From the NCBI GenBank assembly GCA_937896305.1, contig CALBND010000163.1, positions 1-9,208 of the forward strand: a DNA stretch of 9,208 nt, written 5' to 3'. Shown one piece after another: positions 1 to 5,336 of this stretch; position 1 is the stretch's first letter, and every line of letters begins with the position of its first letter. The translations under genes and the position numbers were made by a program. This DNA comes from an uncultured Actinomycetes bacterium. GTDB taxonomy: Bacteria > Actinomycetota > Actinomycetes > S36-B12 > UBA5976. A model generated the notes under the pieces. That model was not told the origin of the DNA. It saw only the letters and a program-made list of their open reading frames with translations, and did not search any database.

Positions 1-2
1 AC

Positions 3-791
3 ATAATCGTTGGCGTTCGTGAAGATTTATCTGTTAGACAAGAACAAACGTCAATAGATGAATTGAAGAATCTTGCTGAAAAAACTAAAAAAGCTATTGA
101 TCCTTTTCCTATATTCAAGGAAGCTGGCGTAGCAGTAATTGCTGAAGTTAAAAGATCTAGTCCAAGTAAGGGAGATCTATCAGAAATTGTTGATCCAGCA
201 TTTCTTGCTAAAGAATATGAGGCAGGTGGTGCAAGTTGCATAAGTGTTTTAACTGAGGAAAGACGATTTAAAGGCACACTGGCAGATTTAGCAGCAGTTC
301 GAAAAGCTGTTGATATTCCAATTTTAAGAAAAGATTTTATTGTTTCAAGTTATCAACTATGGGAAGCGCGTGCTTATGGTGCCGACTTGGCATTACTAAT
401 TGTTGCAGCACTTGAGCAAGAAGCTCTGGTCTCGTTAATTGAAAGATCTAAATCCATTGGTTTAACACCTTTAATAGAAGTTCATGATGAAATCGAAGTC
501 AAGCGAGCAATTGATGCAGGTGCAAAATTAATTGGAATTAATGCCAGAAACTTGAAAACTTTAGAAGTCGATAGAGAAACTTTCATACGCCTGGCACCTC
601 TTGTTCCAAGTGAATGTGTTTTAGTTGCCGAATCTGGAATCAGAGACACGCATGATCTGATTACCTATGCCAACGCAGGGGCGCATGCTGTTTTGGTAGG
701 GGAAAGCTTAGTTAAAAACAAAGATCCAAGAAGCGCTGTTCATGATTTAGTTACAGCCGGGTCACACCCAGCAACGACTCATGGACGATAA
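3..791 (+). CDS. trpC: Indole-3-glycerol phosphate synthase, 5' end cut by window edge
   Basis: TrpC closes the ring of 1-(2-carboxyphenylamino)-1-deoxyribulose 5-phosphate to give indole-3-glycerol phosphate, the fourth step of tryptophan synthesis, in the cytoplasm. The frame is open from the first complete codon and shows 262 residues of a TIM barrel; about 8-10 N-terminal residues should lie upstream. Numbering from the first visible codon, the catalytic set is complete: AEVKRSSPS gives Glu48 and Lys50, LRKDF gives Lys110, LIEVH gives Glu159, GINARNL gives Asn180 and AESG gives Glu210-Ser211. LVGESL is the C-terminal phosphate-binding loop. A TTG at 63 could be taken as the start, but the 20 codons before it read IIVGVREDL and onward, which matches the usual TrpC N-terminal helix, so the true start is upstream. 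The gene is followed after 6 bases by trpB. Confidence 0.97.
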   Translation: MIVGVREDLSVRQEQTSIDELKNLAEKTKKAIDPFPIFKEAGVAVIAEVKRSSPSKGDLSEIVDPAFLAKEYEAGGASCISVLTEERRFKGTLADLAAVRKAVDIPILRKDFIVSSYQLWEARAYGADLALLIVAALEQEALVSLIERSKSIGLTPLIEVHDEIEVKRAIDAGAKLIGINARNLKTLEVDRETFIRLAPLVPSECVLVAESGIRDTHDLITYANAGAHAVLVGESLVKNKDPRSAVHDLVTAGSHPATTHGR

Positions 792-797
792 TTAATT

Positions 798-2012
798 ATG
801 ACAACTTTCTTGCAAGATTTAAATAAAATCGGTGTAGAAACAGGACACTTCGGTCAATTCGGTGGAAGATTCGTTCCCGAAGCTTTGATTTCAGCTCTTG
901 ACCAACTAGAAACTGAATATCTGAAAGCAGCAGCAGATCCTAAGTTTAACGACGAATTTCAAAATCTATTAAAAGATTATGTTGGTAGACCCAATCCATT
1001 AACTGAAGCAAAAAACTTTTCACAATACGCAGGTGGCGCAAGAGTGTTTCTGAAAAGAGAAGATTTAAACCACACTGGTTCACACAAAATAAATAATGTC
1101 TTGGGTCAAGCGCTTTTAACAGTTCGTATGGGTAAGAAAAGAATTATTGCAGAAACAGGGGCAGGTCAACACGGAGTTGCAACGGCTACTGCTGCAGCAC
1201 TTTTTGGTTTGGAATGCATAATCTATATGGGCGAAGAAGACACTGTGCGTCAATCTTTGAATGTTGCCAGAATGAAATTACTTGGGGCAACTGTGGTTCC
1301 TGTAACCACAGGAACAAAAACATTAAAAGATGCGATAAATGAAGCAATGCGTGATTGGGTTACAAATGTTGAAACAACACATTATTTACTTGGCACAGTT
1401 GCCGGACCTCACCCTTTTCCAACTATAGGTAGAAATTTTCACAGCATTATTGGTGTTGAAGCACGCCAACAAATTTTAGAAAAAATTGGAAAACTTCCCA
1501 CTGCAATAACAGCTTGTGTGGGAGGGGGATCAAATGCAATTGGTTTGTTCCACCCATTTATAAACGACAAAGAAGTTCAAATCCATGGCTATGAAGCTGC
1601 TGGTGATGGAATAGAAACAGGTCGTCATGCCGCAACTTTGTCTGGGGGAAGTGTAGGAATATTACACGGAACACGTTCATATGTATTGCAAGATGAAAAT
1701 GGACAAACTTTACCAAGTCATTCAATTTCAGCAGGATTAGATTATCCAGGCGTTGGTCCTGAGCATGCTTGGTTAAAAGATTCAGGTCGAGCAAAATATC
1801 ATCCAATTACTGACTCTGAAGCGATGGAAGCATTTTCTTTACTTTCCAGAACCGAGGGAATTATTCCTGCTATTGAAACTGCGCATGCAATTGCTGGAAC
1901 AATGAAACTTGGAAAAGAATTAGGAAAAGATGCCACAATTGTGGTCAATTGCAGTGGACGCGGAGATAAAGACGTTGAAACTGCTGCCAAGTGGTTCAAC
2001 ATAACAATTTAA
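798..2012 (+). CDS. trpB: Tryptophan synthase beta chain
   Basis: TrpB is the PLP-dependent subunit that joins indole, channelled from TrpA, with L-serine to form L-tryptophan. The 404-residue protein has normal length for the TrpB1 family. HTGSHKINN at residues 92-100 carries the PLP-binding Lys97. ETGAGQHG at 119-126 carries the catalytic Glu119 and the substrate carboxylate loop. GGGSNAIG at 242-249 binds the PLP phosphate. SAGLDYPGVGP contains Asp315, the counterpart of the serine-binding loop Asp305 in Salmonella. CSGRGDKD at 385-392 holds Ser386 next to the pyridine nitrogen. The ATG at 798 is chosen because it follows the trpC stop by 6 bases and gives a full N-terminus (GHFGQFGGRFVPE). 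No good Shine-Dalgarno sequence precedes it, so translation is probably coupled to trpC. Confidence 0.98.
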   Translation: MTTFLQDLNKIGVETGHFGQFGGRFVPEALISALDQLETEYLKAAADPKFNDEFQNLLKDYVGRPNPLTEAKNFSQYAGGARVFLKREDLNHTGSHKINNVLGQALLTVRMGKKRIIAETGAGQHGVATATAAALFGLECIIYMGEEDTVRQSLNVARMKLLGATVVPVTTGTKTLKDAINEAMRDWVTNVETTHYLLGTVAGPHPFPTIGRNFHSIIGVEARQQILEKIGKLPTAITACVGGGSNAIGLFHPFINDKEVQIHGYEAAGDGIETGRHAATLSGGSVGILHGTRSYVLQDENGQTLPSHSISAGLDYPGVGPEHAWLKDSGRAKYHPITDSEAMEAFSLLSRTEGIIPAIETAHAIAGTMKLGKELGKDATIVVNCSGRGDKDVETAAKWFNITI

Positions 2013-2014
2013 TT

Positions 2015-2809
2015 ATGGGTTCAATTCAAGAAATATTTGATAAGACAAAAAGTGAAAACAGGGCTGCCTTAATTGCATACTTACCTGCAGGTTTTCCTAG
2101 TTTTGAGGGTTCTATTGCCATCATGAAAGAGATGGCTAATAGTGGCGTAGACATTATTGAAATTGGAGTTCCCTACAGCGATCCATTAATGGATGGGCCA
2201 ACAATTCAAGCAGCTGTTGATATTGCATTAGAACACAAAACAGGAATTAAAGAAGTAATGGAAACTGTGAGTGAAGTTTCTAAAACGGGCGTAGCGGTAC
2301 TAACTATGAGTTACTGGTCTCCTATCGAAAAATGGGGAATTTCTAAATACGCTAAGCAACTAAATCAGGCTGGGGGAATTGGTGTGATAACACCAGATTT
2401 ACCTCCTGATGAATCTGAAGCTTGGATAAGTGAAAGTGATGCAAATAATTTAGATCGAATATTTGTTGTTGCTCCAAGTTCTACAGAGGAAAGATTAAAA
2501 ATTGTTACAGATAAAGTAACCGGTTTTGTTTATGCAGCAAGTATTATGGGAGTCACTGGAACACGTAGCGAAGTTTCAAACAAGGCTGAAGAATTAGTGA
2601 AGAGAGTTAGAAAGCATACAAATTTACCTATCGCAGTTGGTCTTGGAGTATCCACAGTTGAACAGGCACAAGAAGTAGCGAAATTTGCTGATGGAGTGAT
2701 CATCGGTAGTGCTTTTGTGAAAAAGATTCTAGAAAGCAATGATCTACCTGAGACTTTACTTATTATCTCCCAAATGTGTCGAGATTTTGCTAGAGCGGTG
2801 AGAAGATAG
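2015..2809 (+). CDS. trpA: Tryptophan synthase alpha chain
   Basis: TrpA cleaves indole-3-glycerol phosphate to indole and glyceraldehyde 3-phosphate and passes indole to TrpB through a tunnel. The start is taken as ATG 2015, two bases after the trpB stop. A GTG at 1991 in the same frame would add eight residues and overlap trpB. With ATG 2015 the catalytic residues fall at Glu49 (DIIEIGVPYSDP) and Asp60 (MDGPTIQ), the same numbers as in E. coli TrpA, which supports this start. YAASIMGVTGTR at 173-184 is the mobile loop with Thr183. VGLGVS near 208-213 and GVIIGSA near 227-233 form the phosphate site. The product is 264 residues, normal for the family. No Shine-Dalgarno sequence is visible, so coupling to trpB is likely. 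Confidence 0.97.
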   Translation: MGSIQEIFDKTKSENRAALIAYLPAGFPSFEGSIAIMKEMANSGVDIIEIGVPYSDPLMDGPTIQAAVDIALEHKTGIKEVMETVSEVSKTGVAVLTMSYWSPIEKWGISKYAKQLNQAGGIGVITPDLPPDESEAWISESDANNLDRIFVVAPSSTEERLKIVTDKVTGFVYAASIMGVTGTRSEVSNKAEELVKRVRKHTNLPIAVGLGVSTVEQAQEVAKFADGVIIGSAFVKKILESNDLPETLLIISQMCRDFARAVRR

Positions 2810-2871
2810 CAAGGACGAAGTTGCTGATTTGTCAAGACTTGCTTTAATGGTAAGAGGTTTTATTTAAAGAT

Positions 2872-2875
2872 GGAG
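2872..2875 (+). promoter_or_regulatory. Ribosome binding site of the DsbA-like gene
   Basis: GGAG sits six bases before ATG 2882. The in-frame ATG at 2870 is less well served: its nearest candidate, AGAGG at 2853-2857, lies 12 bases away. This site decides for the 2882 start. It is one of the few clear Shine-Dalgarno sequences in the window, consistent with a gene that does not directly follow the previous stop. Confidence 0.6.
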
Positions 2876-2881
2876 AATTCA

Positions 2882-3676
2882 ATGTCAAACCCAGAAGACA
2901 TCAGAAACAAGGCTGCGCAGATTAAAAAGACTGCTGATTCAGCAGCGAAAAGAAAAAGCAATATTGCCCAAATCGTGGGCGGTTCTTTGGTTGCAGTAGT
3001 AGTAGTCGGGATTATCGGAGTTGGTTTATTTGCAAAATCAAATGCTAAAACAGATTCACTTCCACCAGAATTAGCAACGGAATATAACTCAAGTGCACAA
3101 TTACCAGCTGGAGTAAGTGCCAAGGAAGGTTATGGTGTTCCAGTAGGAACATCAAATGCAAATGTTCCCAGAGTTGAACTTTACGAAGACTTTCAATGCC
3201 CAGCATGTGGCCAATTAGAAAAAGTTAATTCAGAAAATATTTTGGCAGCTGGGGAAAAAGATGAAATTAATTTAACTTTACACCCAATGATTTTTCTGGA
3301 TAGAAACTTTCCAGAATCCAAAAGATCTTCACTAAGATCGACAATGGCTTGGGGTTGTGCAGTTGATGCAGGTAAAACAGTTGAATATCATTCTGGTGTT
3401 TTTGAAATGCAACCTGCACAAGAAGGTAAAGGATTCACTGATGATCAACTTATTAATCTTGCTAAAAAAGTTGGAATCACAGACGCTGCCCTAACAGATT
3501 TTGAAGATTGTTTCAGTTCTGCTAAATATCAAGCATGGGCAGAGAATTCACAACTACATGCACAAGACAGAGGTGTTCCAGGCACTCCGGCTATGTATAT
3601 AAATGATGCTGTAGTCGATTCAAACACAATTTATGACAAGGATCTTTTTGCGCAAGCTGTAGCTGCCGCAAAATAA
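2882..3676 (+). CDS. Membrane-anchored DsbA-like thiol-disulfide oxidoreductase
   Basis: Probably an extracytoplasmic thioredoxin-fold protein that forms or rearranges disulfides in exported proteins. The 264-residue product starts with a charged cytoplasmic segment (about 1-28, ending in KRK), followed by one hydrophobic helix (about 31-51). This is a signal anchor with no lipobox cysteine, placing the rest outside. The thioredoxin-like domain begins near residue 97 (RVELYEDFQ). Its active site is CPAC at 106-109 and the cis-proline loop is GTPA with Thr235-Pro236. Two further cysteines, Cys159 and Cys210, lie in the helical insertion and could form a second, structural disulfide, as I recall for Mycobacterium tuberculosis DsbA (Rv2969c). 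A short extension from ATG 2870 is possible. It lies 72 bases after trpA and six bases before lgt, an order familiar in actinobacteria. Oxidase, isomerase or reductase activity cannot be told from sequence; no DsbB or VKOR partner is in the window. Confidence 0.88.
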   Translation: MSNPEDIRNKAAQIKKTADSAAKRKSNIAQIVGGSLVAVVVVGIIGVGLFAKSNAKTDSLPPELATEYNSSAQLPAGVSAKEGYGVPVGTSNANVPRVELYEDFQCPACGQLEKVNSENILAAGEKDEINLTLHPMIFLDRNFPESKRSSLRSTMAWGCAVDAGKTVEYHSGVFEMQPAQEGKGFTDDQLINLAKKVGITDAALTDFEDCFSSAKYQAWAENSQLHAQDRGVPGTPAMYINDAVVDSNTIYDKDLFAQAVAAAK

Positions 3677-3682
3677 TTCAAA

Positions 3683-4450
3683 TTGTTTTACTTAAGCATA
3701 CCTAGCCCAAGTACTGGCGTTTGGAATCTTGGGCCAGTTCCACTGCGTGCTTATGCATTTTTTATCATCATTGGAATTCTTGTAGCAATTTATCTTGGTG
3801 AAAAAAGATGGATTGCAAGAGGTGGGAAAGTAAATCAAGTTAGTGATATTGCAATGTGGGCTGTTCCATTTGGAATCATTGGTGGCAGGGTTTATCACGT
3901 CTTAACAGATTATGAAAAATATTTTGGTTCTGATAAAAATTGGGTTGATGCATTAAGAATCTGGAACGGTGGTCTTGGAATTTGGGGTGCCATTTCAATA
4001 GGCGCATTGGGTGCTTGGATTGGCTGTAGGCGAAATTATGTTTTATTGCCACCCTTTGCAGATGCGATCGCACCTGGAATAATTTTTGCTCAAGCCATAG
4101 GTCGACTTGGTAATTATTTTAATCAAGAGCTTTTTGGTAGACCTACCGAAGTTTCTTGGGCCTTAGAAATTAGTGAACGCTATAGACCTGTTGGTTATGA
4201 GAATTTTTCTACCTTTCATCCAACTTTCCTATATGAAATGATTTGGAATATAGCTATAGGATTTTTGATCATTTATCTAGATAGAAAATATAAAATGGGG
4301 CACGGACGAGTTTTTGCAAGCTACGTCGCACTTTATAGTTTAGGTAGATTATTTGTAGAAAATTTGAGGATTGACGAGGCCAGGCTACTTTTTGGGCTTA
4401 GATTCAATATCACCACCAGCGTATTAGTCATTTTGGGTGGAATAATCTAA
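3683..4450 (+). CDS. lgt: Prolipoprotein diacylglyceryl transferase, TTG start, short C-terminus
   Basis: Lgt moves diacylglycerol from phosphatidylglycerol to the lipobox cysteine of prolipoproteins in the cytoplasmic membrane, the first step of lipoprotein maturation. The TTG start is nearly forced: the dsbA-like stop at 3674 is in the same frame, only two codons separate them, and no ATG or GTG occurs before the conserved IPSPSTGVW at residues 6-14. No Shine-Dalgarno sequence is seen. The family signature GRLGNYFN is at 140-147 (Arg141, Asn144). HPTFLYE is at 179-185 and GRLFVENLR carries Arg222 and Glu226, the counterparts of E. coli Arg239 and Glu243. The proteobacterial HGG motif reads NGG (Asn95-Gly97); mycobacterial Lgt has DGG there, so this looks like lineage variation. 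At 255 residues it ends inside the final membrane helix; see the in-frame continuation at 4451-4504. Confidence 0.95.
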   Translation: MFYLSIPSPSTGVWNLGPVPLRAYAFFIIIGILVAIYLGEKRWIARGGKVNQVSDIAMWAVPFGIIGGRVYHVLTDYEKYFGSDKNWVDALRIWNGGLGIWGAISIGALGAWIGCRRNYVLLPPFADAIAPGIIFAQAIGRLGNYFNQELFGRPTEVSWALEISERYRPVGYENFSTFHPTFLYEMIWNIAIGFLIIYLDRKYKMGHGRVFASYVALYSLGRLFVENLRIDEARLLFGLRFNITTSVLVILGGII

Positions 4451-4504
4451 ATTGGTGTTTCCAGTAAGTTAAAACCTGGGCGGGAAGTTAAAGTTAAGCG
4501 TTAA
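4451..4504 (+). other. In-frame continuation of lgt beyond its TAA stop
   Basis: After the TAA at 4448-4450 the lgt frame stays open for 17 codons, to a second TAA at 4502-4504. They encode IGVSSKLKPGREVKVKR: hydrophobic residues that would complete the last transmembrane helix, then a basic tail with PGRE. As I remember it, mycobacterial Lgt has a Tyr where the stop sits and continues IILAPKGRE, so a Tyr codon TAT or TAC changed to TAA would explain the arrangement. With the tail, the gap to the next gene falls from 71 to 17 bases, closer to the other junctions here. A chance open stretch of this length is possible, but the residue pattern fits an Lgt end. Mutation, assembly error and readthrough are all possible. 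Confidence 0.5.
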
Positions 4505-4506
4505 CT
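4492..4506. promoter_or_regulatory. Perfect dyad AGTTAA-gcg-TTAACT upstream of the VIT-family gene
   Basis: Six-base arms AGTTAA (4492-4497) and TTAACT (4501-4506) are exact reverse complements around a three-base centre. The left arm is also repeated directly at 4486-4491. The dyad lies immediately upstream of the AGGGAG Shine-Dalgarno sequence of the next gene. It could be an operator for a dimeric regulator or a small RNA hairpin affecting translation. It overlaps the last codons of the possible lgt tail, so codon content may also explain part of it. No specific regulator is assigned. Confidence 0.3.
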
Positions 4507-4512
4507 AGGGAG
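4507..4512 (+). promoter_or_regulatory. Ribosome binding site of the VIT-family gene
   Basis: AGGGAG, containing GGAG, ends nine bases before GTG 4522. This supports the GTG start; no in-frame ATG lies near the N-terminal end of the conserved region. Confidence 0.6.
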
Positions 4513-4521
4513 TATTGAAAA

Positions 4522-5247
4522 GTGACTACTGGTAAAAAAATTTTAGACATAGAAACGATTCATCGAAATGTAAACGGTGGATGGTTAAGACCTGCAGTAT
4601 TTGGAGCCATGGATGGATTGGTTTCCAATTTTGCATTGATGATTGGTGTCGCAGGAGGAAGCCAAGCTGTTGGTGCTGAAAATACAACCGCAATTGTTTT
4701 GGCAGGATTTGCAGGACTACTAGCTGGAGCTTTTTCTATGGCAGCTGGTGAATACACATCTGTGGCAAGCCAAGCTGAACTTGCCCAGGCTGAAATAGAT
4801 TTAGAAAGAAAAGAGATTGCGGAGGATCTAGAACTAGAAATTAAAGAACTAGCTAAAGTTTGGATAAATCGCGGAGTCTCCGAAGATGTAGCAAATAAGT
4901 TTTCTGAAGAGTTAAGTAAAAATGAAGATTATTTTTTAAATGCCCACACTAGTGAAGAATTTGGGGTAACTCAACACGATTTACCTTCAGCTAATTTGGC
5001 CGCAGTATCTTCCTTTCTGGCCTTTAGTGTCGGAGCAATCATTCCTTTATTGCCCTACATGCTTGGGCAAACAGAAATAACTTATTCATTAATATTGTCA
5101 CTGACTGGGCTTTTTGCCGCTGGATCTGTTGTGTCTCTGGTCACAACCAGAACTTGGTGGTACAGCGGCCTTCGTCAACTTTTCATAGGTTCTGGGGCAG
5201 CAGGATTTACTTGGCTGCTGGGTTCTGTCATAGGGGCTGCGCTCTAA
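4522..5247 (+). CDS. VIT1/CCC1-family Fe2+/Mn2+ transporter
   Basis: A 241-residue polytopic membrane protein of the vacuolar iron transporter family, whose members move Fe2+ or Mn2+ (usually in exchange for protons) out of the cytoplasm. Membrane segments are estimated at 26-46, 55-78, 158-180, 187-207 and 217-239, the five-helix plan of the family. The first helix has VFGAMDGLVSN with Asp31, the likely counterpart of the metal-path Asp43 of Eucalyptus VIT1. The second ends in FSMAAGEY with Met73 and Glu77. Between helices 2 and 3 lies an acidic helical cytoplasmic domain (about 79-153) with many Glu residues in its first half, matching the VIT metal-binding domain. Unlike the plant protein it has no methionine in this domain. 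The GTG start is supported by AGGGAG upstream. It lies between lgt and gltB; the substrate cannot be fixed from sequence. Confidence 0.9.
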   Translation: MTTGKKILDIETIHRNVNGGWLRPAVFGAMDGLVSNFALMIGVAGGSQAVGAENTTAIVLAGFAGLLAGAFSMAAGEYTSVASQAELAQAEIDLERKEIAEDLELEIKELAKVWINRGVSEDVANKFSEELSKNEDYFLNAHTSEEFGVTQHDLPSANLAAVSSFLAFSVGAIIPLLPYMLGQTEITYSLILSLTGLFAAGSVVSLVTTRTWWYSGLRQLFIGSGAAGFTWLLGSVIGAAL

Positions 5248-5336
5248 AAATTAGTGAGATAGACTTCTAATAACGTTCGGGCCATCGAAGTCCCCACAAT
5301 CTACTGAAACCAAAGATTGATCAAGGGCAGCCAAAA
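5248..5336 (+). promoter_or_regulatory. gltB leader with two short dyads and RBS
   Basis: This 89-base gap is the longest clearly non-coding stretch in the window. It holds two exact six-base inverted repeats: GACTTC 5262-5267 with GAAGTC 5287-5292 (19-base loop), and CAATCT 5297-5302 with AGATTG 5314-5319 (11-base loop). A competing pair, TTCG 5276-5279 with CGAA 5286-5289, overlaps the first. AAGGG at 5323-5327 is the probable Shine-Dalgarno sequence, nine bases before ATG 5337. I found no -35/-10 pair close enough to consensus to call, and no terminator with a U-run. The stems are short enough to arise by chance. Confidence 0.3.

Noticed and set aside
63..65. TTG as start of trpC
   Set aside because: The frame is open to the window edge, and the 20 upstream codons encode the conserved TrpC N-terminal helix. 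The true start is outside the window.
1558..2002. Antisense open frames within trpB
   Set aside because: They mirror conserved TrpB codons, have no supporting start signals and resemble no protein family I know.
1991..2014. GTG 1991 as start of trpA, overlapping trpB
   Set aside because: ATG 2015 gives the usual N-terminus and puts the catalytic Glu and Asp at positions 49 and 60 as in E. coli; the extra residues simply overlap trpB codons.
2829..2866. Promoter before the DsbA-like gene using TTGTCA at 2829
   Set aside because: TTGTCA is close to a -35 box, but no TAnnnT hexamer lies 16-18 bases downstream.
4486..4506. DtxR/IdeR iron box before the VIT-family gene
   Set aside because: The arms share GTTA-like letters with the known box, but the register and centre do not line up, so no specific regulator is claimed.
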